From assembly GCA_032622095.1 (NCBI GenBank), contig CP136067.1:49889899-49953898 (forward strand): a stretch of 64,000 bases of DNA, read 5' to 3'. Source of the stretch: Siphonodentalium dalli (lineage: Eukaryota; Mollusca; Scaphopoda; Gadilida; Siphonodentaliidae). The notes below the pieces were generated by a model. That model had not been told where the DNA came from, searched no databases, and saw only the letters and a program-made list of their open reading frames with translations. Below, one piece after another: positions 24,982-36,644 of the stretch (its first letter is position 1; every line of letters begins with the position of its first letter). The translations under genes and the position numbers were made by a program.

Positions 24982-25031
24982 CGCTTGCGTTCGATCGGGG
25001 CTCCCAGTTGAGCGCGGAGTAGTGTTTTATA
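24982..25031 (-). promoter_or_regulatory. Candidate TATA promoter and non-coding first exon of EF-hand gene
   Basis: On the minus strand a TATAAAA lies at 25031-25025. About 30 bp further on a start would fall near 25000, and a short GC-rich exon would then end at the donor GCG|gtgagg (24982/24981). The EF-hand exon A has an acceptor immediately before its ATG, so a non-coding first exon is needed. Its assignment to this one is inference from spacing and strand. Confidence 0.35.
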
Positions 25032-25485
25032 TTCGGGTCCCCAAGAGGCTTCACTTGGTGTGGGCGGATTAATGCGCAACAGTCTATCTCATCGCGCTCA
25101 TCGATATATCCGAGTAGAGCTTTTTCGATAATTCACCTCTTATCTATAAAGAGATTCACATACAGTGAGTGACGCGCTTGACGCTAAAATCGCCTTCAAA
25201 CATGCGGGAGGCGTCCACAGATATCGTTGAAAACATTGCTCGGAATTATATTTCACTGTAGAAATTCATTATACGGAGTTGCGTTTCGCAATTCCGGATC
25301 GTTTCAAGATTGACCTGGGCAATAAGATCTAGGTTTAAATTTGGAGTCGTGAAATACCAATCGCCGAGCCGTCTTCTTGTCTAATGACACAAAAAGACAA
25401 AACCATAGAAAGTTCACAACCAAAGGACGTCATTAGATATTAATACACGAGTGATCGCACGAAATAAAAGCACGTTACCGGTTAT
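25032..25485. other. Non-coding stretch upstream of candidate promoter
   Basis: No gene was recognised. This could hold upstream control sequence for the EF-hand gene. Confidence 0.4.
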
Positions 25486-25610
25486 TTAACCCTTTCAGTG
25501 CCAAGTCAGATTTTTGTATCAACCCATATTACCTTGATCATTTTTCAAATTTATTGATTATAATAATGTGATACATTGATGGAAAGAGCTCTGTTTTTGT
25601 GTGTGTGTGG
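25486..25610. mobile_element. TTAA-CCCTTTCAGTGCC element, left part
   Basis: It starts TTAACCCTTTCAGTGCCAAG and shares about 110 bp with the complete foldback MITE at 58469-58683 (gatttttgtatcaaccc, ggaaagagctct). After gagctct the sequences diverge into tttttgtgtgtgtgtgg and no right end was found. Confidence 0.6.
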
Positions 25611-25799
25611 ATAGACATGTTTCCAAATAACAGTACTTTGCTAATTCATATATACGTGCACGTATAAGGTAACATTAACGGATTCTTAACCTCTCTATCG
25701 TTACTCGACAGCTCGTATATGGTTTATTTATTGTCTTGTGTAATCTAAACGACGAAACAAAGCAATGGTGTGTGTCAAAATTCGGCTTCTTGGAACCTA

Positions 25800-26120
25800 A
25801 TTCTGCTTAGGTATCAACTGATATGAGGGATCTGTAATCAGAATGAAGTTCCACAGTTGAAGTTTGTGCATGATGCTCACCCATTAGTCACCTCGATTAT
25901 GCATTTTATATTCTGCAAATTAGGGGATATAGAAACAGAAAAGAAGGGGAAAAGTCACTAAAATCAATGTTAATTTGAGACAGCAGATACTTCCCAGAAT
26001 ATGAGGCGTAAGCAGAATGAAGTCCCCAGAGGGTGAACTTGTTGATGCTAGCCCGCTGTGCGGGATATAACCACTAAATTCATCCTCTGTGGACCTCTTT
26101 CTGCAAATGTCAGACACATT
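25800..26120 (+). repeat. Copy of foldback repeat found at 28612-29050
   Basis: Shared blocks include ctgcaaattaggggatatag, agtcactaaaatcaatgtta and gatgctagcccgctgtg, ending ctgcaaatgtcagacac. The central blocks are inverted relative to 28740-28830, as expected if the family is a foldback that can flip inside. Confidence 0.6.
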
Positions 26121-26381
26121 ATATCCAAACTTGGTGTGTGTAATACTGTGTATACAATAGCGGATACGTTTTGACCTGATTTGATATCTCACTCATCATC
26201 TACGAATGCATATTCAGTAATTTAAAAGGAATATAACACACAAAGATGTATATCGACACCACTATGTAGGAATACCTGTACGCTGCATTCCCTCGTCAGT
26301 ACACGTGAGCCCAAATTAAAAGCGGAAACAAATTTACATTTGTGACTGTGTATGGTTATCCAACATTTCCTCGGAAAATAG

Positions 26382-26524
26382 GTTCATATTGGACCTACAT
26401 ATTCACATATGTTCATAATTATTGGACATATTTGATCTAAAATAAGACCATAGTGGAATTATACCCGTTATTCCGTTTTATGGCAGTGAAAACGCATTAT
26501 AATATAAAGAGCGCACATCTGGTA
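26382..26524 (+). repeat. Dispersed repeat, related to 15370-15540
   Basis: Blocks ggttcatattggacctac, acccgttattccg and tataaagagcgcacatctggt match the minus strand at 15370-15540. The TA-flanked MITE at 26525 sits at its end. Confidence 0.5.
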
Positions 26525-26959
26525 CAGTAATGCTCTAATTAATCGACTTCTTAACCAGAGTAGAATTATGGGTAACTTTTCAGGATTTAGTCGGAAATAT
26601 GGCTTGTTGCCATTCATCGGAAAGCTCTCGCCGAGGAATGAATGAATGAATGAAGGGAATGAAGGGATGGAGGATTGAATGAAGGAAGGAATGAATGGAG
26701 CGATGAAATATGGCTTGTTGCCATTCATCGGAAAGCTCTCGCTGAGGAATGAATGAATGAATGAAGGGAATGAAGGGAGGGAGGATTGAATGAAGGAAGG
26801 ACTGAATGGAGCGATGAAATATGGCTTGTTGCCATTCATCGGAAAGCTCTCGCCGAGAGCTTTCCGATGAATGGCAACAAGCCATATTTCCGACTAAATC
26901 CTGAAAAGTTACACATAATTCTGCTGTGGTTAAGAAGTCGATTAATTAGAGCATTACTG
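26525..26959. mobile_element. TA-flanked foldback MITE with internal tandem units
   Basis: The ends CAGTAATGCTCTAATTAATC and its complement are each flanked by TA, the Tc1/mariner target. The long arms extend to gaaagctctcgc. The left arm carries two and a part copies of an exactly 111-bp unit (starts at 26595, 26706 and 26817) rich in gaatgaatgaa/gaagg. The antisense ORF through it is a by-product of the 111-bp period and is not taken as a gene. Confidence 0.8.
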
Positions 26960-26961
26960 TA

Positions 26962-27375
26962 AGTCGATTTAGGTTCATATAAAGCGTAATTTAGATTCAA
27001 ATAATACCGATTTGGGCTTATATGATCCGCTTATCTGTGATTTTGAAATAAGTTCAATATGAAGTAATTTTCAGGGAACATGCTGTGTTATTACATAACA
27101 ATATATGGTATGTTTACAAATACGAAAGAAATATTTGAGATGCGATATATAGTTAGAAAATCAAGGTCATCTTTGAAATTAGATTGCGAAGTCCTATATA
27201 TATAGGAGGAAAGTATCCAAGTGAAATATGCAGGGGCGCGGTGAGAGGGCCATTGCTTGTCACCAACCCCTATGCTGTTCAAACTTGAGCTTTACTATGT
27301 ATAATCCCTTATATAATCGTATTAGCGGGACATGTGCAACCCTTGATACGAAAGCCACAAACATTACACAAATAA
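26962..27375. other. Non-coding stretch
   Basis: It continues the gatttaggttcatat-type repeat seen at 26382 for about 60 bp. Nothing else was recognised. Confidence 0.4.
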
Positions 27376-27631
27376 TTAACCCTTTCTAGTAGTATAGTTA
27401 TCCCACAGGGAATGTTCAGATAATAAGTTCAACAAACGTAGGTCGTTTTGTTGAACTTATTATCTGAACAGTTCCCTCAATAAATACGAATCCTTCAGCA
27501 CGTGTATTATCTTATCGTCTGTCTGTGGTCTACTAAGTTATCCCGATAACCCCTCGAAACTAATAATAGACCATTCAAACGTATACCTTTATAACTGAAT
27601 GGGAGAATCAATTTAGTGTAGAAAGGGTTAA
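27376..27631. mobile_element. TTAA MITE, attatctgaac family, copy c
   Basis: Clean ends are TTAACCCTTTCTAGTAG and gtagaaagggTTAA, 256 bp apart. The central palindrome is ttcagataataagttcaaca / tgttgaacttattatctgaa. This is the best-preserved copy of the family in the window. Confidence 0.8.
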
Positions 27632-28106
27632 ACGGTTGTCCGAAACGAGAATGCAAATATTTGGACTTTCTTAACCTTTTTCCCCAGACTGAAATGTCCA
27701 CGTTCTGCCGTTGGTGTCATAAAGTGATATTGTGAAATTGAGTTGGTCGATGACGGGACACATACCGTCGTATTAGGCTGGTATTAACACCAATATAAAA
27801 CTACAACTAGTCTTCGAGCGGGGGGGGGGGGGTAGTTCAATAATTAAATTCCATTCATATAGACTAATATGTGACTGCATCAACAATTGAGTGTTTATCG
27901 TGTTCTTCGGCAATCACCATTCCATACATTCCATACTCGTGTCCCAAACCCCGCTCTAAAGGTCACGTGACCAGTGTTCACGCTGGGCCGAAAAATCTCT
28001 TTGGCCAATTTTTTTGGCCAAATTAATAAACCTTGGCCACGACTTTGGTGACGTGAAACTATAATATATGTGATTACTATATATATGCTACTATATAGTA
28101 ACGTCC
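27632..28106. other. Non-coding stretch with poly-G run
   Basis: A 13-bp G run lies at 27820-27832. ggccaatttttttggccaa at 28002-28020 is a small palindrome. No gene was seen. Confidence 0.4.
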
Positions 28107-28108
28107 TA

Positions 28109-28350
28109 CAGTAATGCTCTAAGTAATCTACTTCTTAACCACAGCAGAATTATGGGTAACTTTTCAGGATTTAGTCGGAAATATGGCTTGTTGCCATTCA
28201 TCGGAAAGCTCTCCCCTTATTGCCATTCATCGGAAAGCTCTCCCCGAGAGCTTTCCGATGAATGGCAACAAGCCATATTTCCGACTAAATCCTGAAAAGT
28301 TACCCATAATTCTGCTGTGGTTAAGAAGTCGATTACTTAGACCATTACTG
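28109..28350. mobile_element. TA-flanked foldback MITE, short copy
   Basis: Same family as 26525-26959 with ends CAGTAATGCTCTAAGTAATC and its complement, TA on both sides. The inner arms pair to gaaagctctcc. It lacks the 111-bp tandem units and has only one short partial repeat (ttgccattcatcggaaag). Confidence 0.8.
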
Positions 28351-28611
28351 TATGATAATCATTAATGCGGAGAAATGAATTAGTTATGCACATTGATGAT
28401 TAAAGATATACTGTTCTCTGATATCACTATAAATGATTAGATTATAATATTTGTATAATGGTGAATAGTTTTTACTGGAAACACATAGAGATTGAAAGCG
28501 ATTTATCTATAACACGGAGGGAGGCATTGGGTCGAAAGTTATGTTACTATGAATAATTATATGACTGATTCGACCCTTTATTTGCTGACCAGGATCAACA
28601 CACCAACCTAT

Positions 28612-29050
28612 ACCGCTTCAGAACAAGCCTGCAAAGAGTGTCTGTCATTTACAGAATGAGGTCCCCCAGGGGTGCGGGATAGCATCAAACAATTTACCCT
28701 CTGGCGACCTCATTCTGCTTAGGCCTCATCTTCTGGGAAGTATCTATAGTCTCAAATTAACATTGTTTTTAGTTACTTTTTCTTTTCTGGGAAGTTTCTA
28801 TATCCCCTAATTTGCAGAAGATAAAATGCAAAATCGAGGTGTCTAATGGGTGAACATCACCATCTGTGGGACTTCAATATGATCCTAGATCTCTCGTAGC
28901 AGTTGAGGCCTGAGCAGAATGAGGTTCACACAGGGTGAATTTGGTGACGCTAGCCCGCCGTGTGGGATAGCATCACTAAATTCACCCTATGCTAAGCTCA
29001 TTCCGCAAATGACAGACACACTATATACTGCAGGCTTGCTTCAGAAGCGG
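28612..29050. repeat. Foldback repeat with gtgtctgtcattt arms
   Basis: The outer arms pair: accgcttcagaacaagcctg with the complement of caggcttgcttcagaagcgg. The next arms pair: gtgtctgtcatttacagaat with the complement of attccgcaaatgacagacac. Two inner blocks (cctctggcgacctcattctg-like) are also repeated. A related copy lies at 25800-26120. Its class is unknown. Confidence 0.65.
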
Positions 29051-32000
29051 GGAAGAATATCGAAAATAGCGAACAAACTGCGAGAAAATTACACCCACAA
29101 TGAAATACAACCCTCATTAAATGTTATGAACGTCATGTGCCCTTTGTCTGAATTCAAGTACTTAGCATACCGTCTCTTTGAATCCCCACTTAGTTTCGCA
29201 AATAAAGGTATAAATGGGGGTAAAATATGAATGGAATTTCATTCTTGAACTATTTCATCCGCCCAAAGACTAAACGCGATATATATTGATCGACATAAAC
29301 GTGAGGAAAATTCAAACATTGGTGCACGAATTTAGCTTTTCGGTATATTTGAATAGTATTCGGCGATTAGTCCAATATATGTATATAGGAAAAATTCTGA
29401 ATCAATGGTCGATGTGTGTTGACAGTGGCACTACAGTGTCAGCTTAGTTATACAGAGCAGCTATACATGTTCACTATATATCAACATACTTGGTCCAGTT
29501 AGGTACATAAGGTCACCACGAATAGGAAATAACTAAACGATAGCCATGCGGGAAACGTCTGTGTGTGCGCGCGCAATATTAACCTAATCAGAATGTGTGA
29601 TTGTGGACAATACTATCTCTTTAATCATCATTGTGTATAATAAGTAACTCACTCATCTACAGTATTGATTATCATAAAACGTCACTATATATAACATAGT
29701 GGTCACATGTAGTTTCACGTGACCTATGGCGCGGGGTTTGAACACGAATATACTCAAAACGAATAAGTGAGTCCTATTCAGAATGATGATTACCGATATA
29801 TATAACAATTCATGATCAGTTTCGTTGTAAAAGGCGAAAAAAATATAAAATTTTAAAGGAAACTTACTCACTTGGTACGAGTGACTGTGCATGCTAAAAT
29901 GTTGTTACGTCATCAACATAAACACTAAAATGCCCATCAAAATATATAATAAAATGTCCTCTCGGAGTAGAATCACATGCGTATTAATGCAGTCAACGTT
30001 GTTCGTCTACGAACATAGGAACACGAGTACAAAACGTAAGGATCACTGCGTTTATCACAAACTTTTGTGAATAACTTAGAACCAACAGCAGTAGCACAAA
30101 ACGAACTATATTCACTCTCAATTCTTTTTCTTTATATCGTCAACACATAATTAGAGCAAAACAGCACAATAATCACCACAAACTTCTCTGGAAGAACTCA
30201 GGACCAACACGAGCAGCACATGAACCACTCACTTTCAGTTGTTTTTATTTTTCAACGCATGCAGGTATATGTAAACACAACGCAATGATGACCGACAACG
30301 TCTTTTTTTCGAACCAACAGGACTTGAACGTTTAACACATTGTGAAGCCTGGGTAGTGTTGCATGCGATGTGACTATAATCGGATATAGATCTAACGGCT
30401 TTGCAGCGTCATCACTCACTTTCGATGCCGAGAAATATAACATCAGTTATACGAGGAATAAATACTTATAATAAAATATCGGTGAAAACACTCTGGCCCC
30501 GGGGTGTATCACCACTCCTGTTTTAATAAGACATTTAGATTCAATTTATTGTGCATAGTCAAATAAAAGTTCACATTCCGTGCAATTCTTCGTGGGCAGC
30601 TCTCTCTTTGTCCTTCCATTCCGTTATATATCGCGGATCACCAATCCTGAATTTTAGCATTCAATTCTGCTGAACACAGATATTTAATTTATCGTATTGC
30701 GTTTTAAATGACATTTTTGAAATTTCGATTTACTTACATATATACTCTCTTTTTGTATTGTGGTATATGGGTGTATTTAATTGAGAAGAATGCTAAATAC
30801 GCATTTCCGCATTTCATAAGACGTTTTCAGACACATAGGCGACCTTTCGGTTTAAGTGGGATCAACTGAATGAGGAGTATACATATAATATAGTGGTCGT
30901 GGAACAGGGCTGGGCGTCTGTGGGGTTGAACATAAAGTTATTTTTGTAGTCATATGCACACATTCCATTCTCATTGCATCATTTATTGATATGTGCGCCA
31001 GTACAGCATTACGTCTATATATAATATAGGCCTATAAATTAGGATGCGCATTACAATTTTGGTATACACATCTTGGTGCATCATTATGAAGTGCATAATG
31101 TATATCTGCACATGGCGCGGTGGAATAGAGTTGAAGGCGATGTGATTGTTTGTTGGTTGGGTGTTTCGGTGGAAAAATGTTGAAGTTACAATGTTGAATG
31201 TCAGAAGTGAGACAAACGCTCTTTATTTATACCGTATCAGGAATATACTGACAATGAAGACTCTTTATTGTTCCATGCTATTTATTTTATAAAAAAACCA
31301 CACAATTTCAGACTTCAAATCTCCATGGGGAATATAATCAATAAATATTACACTTACCACTCAACCCACTATTCAAGTAAATCCTGTCGTGGTGACAATC
31401 GCATTTATAATATAAAGAAGGGTTTATTTATTTATTTCGAGCTTGGAACCTCATCACATGCAGTCAGGAACCGTAACAAATCTGACAATGTGAAGGGAAT
31501 GTACACATAAATAATAGCGATCAGCATATGTGTCTCTATAATATAAATAAGGGTGGCGACGGCTACAGGGGTAGTCTCCTGTCAGCGTCCCATGTCAGCA
31601 GACTAACATTATGCCTATATCGCCCACCAAGGTCGATGTCAATCAACACTGTTGCTCAGTAAAACATTGGACCAATAGTTCGACATGCAATTTTGATGAA
31701 TCATCATAAACATATATGATGATTCATCATCAAATTATTAAATCTGACGAAAACATCCACCGCAATCGTGTAGAGTGACGTAGAGAGTTCCAAACCAAAT
31801 ATAAATTATTGGACGTAAAAGTGTAATTGTCATACGTTACTATAAATATCGGCATATAATCTTGAAGTATCAAATTAAGTATTGAATTCCACGCTATTAT
31901 CTCTTTCGGTTGTGCGTGTAGATTGATAAATATACAAAATACTTATACGCGGACTTTATGTTCTTAAAATCACTGATCCATATAATTGATACATGTATTT

Positions 32001-32287
32001 AGTAACCTTTTTTCAACTTCCACATATAAATGATATCAACCTGTTGACAAACGTTATCCCGATTCAATTGATATTGAACCATGTTGTCAACTTAGAGGTC
32101 AATTATAGTCCCAGCTCGCGAAACGCGTCCGCGTCTAATAACAGAGAATGGAATCTGATTGGTCCAGAACTGCCACAGAGACTCACAGCAAACAATGATT
32201 GGCTATACAGGAAATTAATTAAGATGCTAACTATTCCAGACTAGCTTAATGATACACCGAGTTAGTTAGCCTGTGTACGTCTCTGCG
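29051..32287. other. Non-coding stretch
   Basis: No gene was confirmed. Two diverged units of about 80 bp (cacaaactt..aactcaggaccaacacgagcag) lie at about 30056-30250. A hairpin tgatgaatcatcataaac lies at 31693-31730. 31549-31605 (gggtggcgacggctacagg) resembles LINE 3' UTR sequence. Confidence 0.4.
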
Positions 32288-32838
32288 CAGGGGGGGGGGG
32301 GGGGGTCGGAAAAAATTTCAGGCACGTATGGCATTTTTCCCCTTTCGATCATTTTTTGTACCCACCCACCCCCACCGCCAAATTTTTTTCCGTTTTCGGC
32401 AGTTTTTTCCGACCATTTTTTGACACCCACACCCCCTTTTAACACTAAAACAGAGATTTGCGGGGGGAATTCACTGTAAACAGCTGTAAATGAATTTCTG
32501 TGCATACTATTTATCATGGATGTTAACATGGACATGTAAATAGGAATGAGTCATTTTGAGGTCATTCGACCAAAAAAACATGGCTGCCAGCGGCCATCTT
32601 GGATTTCAAAATTTGCAACAAAATACAACACGATAACTTCCTGCAGTCAGTTTACAGTTAGAATTACATTATTTCTCTCATTCAAAGTGGGTTTGAAGCC
32701 CAACTCATTGCCAAAACACTAAAAAACAAGCAGGAATTTTTTTTTTAAGCTGCGGAAAAAATTGCTTGTTGGTGGCTTTGACCACCCACCCACCCCGGCA
32801 TACGTGCCGGATTTTTTTTTTCTCACCCCCCCCCCCTG
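32288..32838. mobile_element. Poly-G-ended hAT-like MITE, copy 2
   Basis: Same structure as 13497-14023 with about 90% identity by eye. The left flank CTCTGCG and right flank CTCTGCG are a perfect 7-bp (8 with the shared C) target duplication. Both termini are long G/C runs. Confidence 0.8.
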
Positions 32839-33273
32839 CTCTGCGCAGAACATTTGTTGGTGATCCACGACCAATATCAATTAAGCAGTACAATTACTAA
32901 CATGTTCTTCTCGAACATTACGATGGTATTTACAGAATATTTTCGGATGCCAATGCAAGTCGAGCGTAAATGAAATTACTTTATCTGCATTTTCAATCAA
33001 CTCTAAACGCTGGCTGTTGTTGATTTATAGTCGAGTTTGAAATTACGCGAACGGTAGAGTGGCCCGGAGCGATACGGTTGTCGAATAACATGGTTAATTC
33101 CTTTATGTTATCTATTCCATCGTATGTGTTCTGCTGCATCGGTGCGCGCCTATTCTCATATCTATGCAACACAATAACGCTGTTAACCCTGTGTGCAATA
33201 TGGTAGGTCCCTGTCCCATTATATGACACATGCACTGAAAATCTCGTTGACTAAAATTTTACTCAACCGTAGT
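32839..33273. other. Non-coding stretch
   Basis: No gene was recognised. A gttgact/actcaac motif begins near 33246 and continues beyond the following MITE. Confidence 0.4.
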
Positions 33274-33662
33274 TTAACCCTTTACCCAACAAACCGGCCA
33301 AATAAAGCTTCAACAGCCTAAAATATCTCCGGTCTGTCTCAATAGAACCATACAAATATGGATATCATTGGAACCGGCTCCTTGACCACATTGTGATAGT
33401 TACAGTAAGCCCTGTGCCAATGCATTCTCTTATATATGCGAGTCGACCATAGGTCGCCTCGCATATATAAGAGAATGCATTGGCCTAAAAAAAATCTTTT
33501 TTTAACACTTTTTACCATTTTTTCTTACATTCTTTAACAATTTTATAATTTTTAATGTGTTAAGCCAATGCATTCTCTTATATATGCGAGGCGACCTATG
33601 GTCGACTCGCATATATAAGAGAATGCATTGGCACAGGGCCGTTCTGTTGGGTAAAGGGTTAA
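33274..33662. mobile_element. Doubly palindromic TTAA MITE, copy 3 (reverse orientation)
   Basis: TTAACCCTTTACCCAACA ends and two 69-bp palindromes, in the opposite orientation to copies 1 and 2 (unique arm first). It interrupts a gttgact/ctcaac-rich sequence. Both palindromes are intact, so the copy is recent. Confidence 0.87.
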
Positions 33663-34145
33663 CTATACCACCAAGCAACGTTGACTAAAGCGTTGAGTAA
33701 ACTATTTCTACTCAACGAGTTGCATAACAAGTTTGACTCAACACTGAAAGTGAAATCGCTCAACAATTATTAACTCGTTGATTTCTGCTCAACAGTTGAC
33801 TGAAAATGTAACTTGAATGTGCCATACGTGTAACAGAAATTGTGGCAAAGAGGAATAACTCAATCATTTAACAGAAGAGGACAATTTTCAATGAGCGATG
33901 AATGCTGTACGGCCAATAAGAAAATGCGATTTATCTGCGTGAAAAGGTTCTATAATGACCATACCGGTGATCGAATTGTCTACAGATTGTCACACAATGC
34001 GAATTTTGTTTACAAATTTAACTATACAGCGGGCCTATATCTATACACCAGGTGACTTTTCGTACCAAAATACACCAAAACATGCAATATCCATACCACG
34101 ATACTACACGTCACAAGTTACAATTACGTGTAAAACACCTGCCTA
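33663..34145. other. Degenerate CTCAAC/GTTGAC-rich stretch
   Basis: Between 33670 and 33800 the motifs gttgactaaa, ctcaacgag and ctcaaca recur on both strands. No gene was recognised. Confidence 0.45.
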
Positions 34146-35514
34146 AGGGTGGATACACACATGCATGTAATGTCTGTATGTAAAATACATGTATTTTACA
34201 TGGCCACACCAATAATTGACAAAATTAATCACCTGAGCGCGAGAGGTCAATTTCACCAGTGAGTAGTTATAAGCCATTATCAAACAAACTGCCATCAAGA
34301 AATTTCAGGCCAATCATAAACATGTCTTCTTTCATGGATGCCGAAATGAGTAATTCTTGTCTGATATATGTTGCTGTTTTTCACGAGTTATAATTCATTT
34401 CGAAAAGTGGATTAGAGCCGGTCGATTTTATACTTGATTTGTGTCTGTCATTTCTTGGAAACTGGGTCATCCAAAACAGAAATAAAAGATGCAGAATTAT
34501 TTTATAGGATGATACCGGCTTGTTGAGATTTCTCTGATAATTTGAGAGCGAGCTCATGTGATAACATTAATTCAATTGGGATTGCAAATATTTATAGCGC
34601 CAACAAATAATGCAGGTACAGCGTTGAAATTAAAAAGAGTGACACCCCCCCCCCCATTTATATATATATGTTTCTCAAGCCAAAGGTTGAACAAGCTCCT
34701 ACCTGTCACAAGCTTGAATTATAACATTTTCTACCATAATCCATGATTGGGGGAGGGGCTGGTTCTCGAAAGCTTCCAATAACTAAGGGAGTTAATTGAA
34801 TGTATCAGCCGGGATTATCTGGGCAAGAATTACAATATAATGTTTTACTTAAATATTCCATAGTTGTAAATTTTGCGTATACATGTATAACTGTATAACA
34901 CAAGAGATGAAAGGTGACGTAGTTGGGAACTCGTAGCTAGGCAACCCTTTCGCCGAATGAAGACAAACAGCAACACCATGCATTCAAATTTAAAGCTGTA
35001 TAATATGTTCATAATTATATGAAAAGCATAAATTGCTGCATATTAGATTAATCACTCGTAGAAAACAGACACGACAGACATGACTTCGATATTTATAAAG
35101 CAGGGTGTCAGGACTCAGGGTGCTGCGTGCACACGCCCCCCCCCCCGTCGAGGAAATATGCAATGGTGAATTCGGTAGCTTCTGGGATAATATAGCTCCC
35201 CGTGTATGTTGGGGGTCATAGCCCCCTGCGTTGTGGAAGAGGCCATCACTGGTATTAACATCAATAGAATACTGACAATGATTTAAACAGAACGTCAACC
35301 ATTTCAGTTATCGCGCGAATAATTATTTTAAGCGGCCTGACGACTTCGTCCCAGTCAACGGCTCTTCAGCGGTTCAGAGTTTAACTCACTGTGGTCAAAC
35401 ACAGTCGCAATGATTGGGTTGTCAGCGGACACATATTACACGGTGTGTATGATCCATGTAAAACTCCAAATACACGATATTTACAGAGATTACATGCATG
35501 TGTGTATCCACCCT
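34146..35514. mobile_element. 1.37-kb TIR element, AGGGTGGATACACAC ends
   Basis: Terminal inverted repeats of about 33 bp run agggtggatacacacatgca.. at 34146 and its complement up to 35514, with one mismatch. Each end is flanked by TA. The interior has only small ORFs (34558-34746; 34990-35298 minus), without a recognisable transposase, so it is non-autonomous. TA flanks suggest Tc1/mariner-type insertion, but the short match makes this uncertain. Confidence 0.6.
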
Positions 35515-35516
35515 TA

Positions 35517-36644
35517 TAGCTATAATGTCACAAACCTGCTTGTCAATAGTAGAATAGTGTATGTCTAATGTTCGTGTGTAATGCTCGTTTTGCTCATCAA
35601 AGTTCATCGACACAGCTCTTAACTACAACGAGATCGAACGACGGGTCATACCCAATTTATACTCGATAAAGTATGAATCTTCAATGATTCAACACATTAA
35701 ATTTCACATTAGGAAATGAGTAGCCCAGACGATGGTTGTAGTCTCCTTAAAGTCCGACACATTAACCACGTATGGAGGTGTGATAGATGTACTCTTAGTT
35801 AATTACACTGAAGAATGCACTTCTGTCTCAGTGTCTCTTTTTATCTGGATTTTTATTTCCCGTTTTGTCTCTAATTGCCAGATCATCATGACGAACTTGT
35901 GTTTTGGTTGCCAACAAAAAAGGTCTACTGACCCGATAAGTGTACTCGCGAAATATATGCAGGAATTAAAATATTTCTTTTCGATGAGTATTCGTATCTG
36001 TCACACACGAGTGTTCTCACTTAAAAAGCAACACTTTTTACCGTATTCATTAATATTGAAGCATTTCAACAGAAGACACAATTGCATTGAAGGCGACTGA
36101 AGAAGGATGTCTCGCGACTAAATGGCTTTCCTATTCTGATTCACCTTGGGTTCAAATCGAGTAACTTTTAGACACAGTTGCACGAGCATGTCATGGGAGC
36201 CGCCCGAATATTTCACTAATTATCGAAGTTTTATTGCTCTTGCGTATAATAAGAATGTGAACGCGACTCCGAGCACGCGAGTTGTGGTTACGAAATATAC
36301 TGTCCGGTTGCCATCTAAATCAGCCCAATGTCTGTGTTGGATGAGTCGGTCATTTTGGATCAATCGGAAATTGGACCGAAAGTGACTGACTAAAATGTGT
36401 TTATAATGTGTTTGGGGACCATAACCTTAGGGGAAATAAAAGGGGGTGCACTCATGTTTACAGGCTGTGAATAGGAGAATTGTTATCGTGTTATCGTCAT
36501 ACTACATTATATCAATTTATAATTTTGCATACAATATGCTCTATAGTGCATAGAATAATATGTTTTTCTCTATACCTATGTTACAGATCTGTTACAGAAT
36601 CGATGGGTCATGCAAATAAAGAATATTGGTTGGATTGATACGTT
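35517..36644. other. Non-coding stretch
   Basis: A 122-codon open frame at 35732-36100 has no recognisable domain and no splice context, so it is not called as a gene. Confidence 0.4.

Noticed and set aside
26468-26885. Repetitive minus-strand ORFs over 26468-26885
   Set aside because: They come from 111-bp tandem units in a foldback MITE. The period is a multiple of three, which keeps frames open by chance.
36142-36165. ggttcaaatcgag as a tRNA or SINE B box
   Set aside because: No matching A box, acceptor stem or cloverleaf was found at the expected distance.
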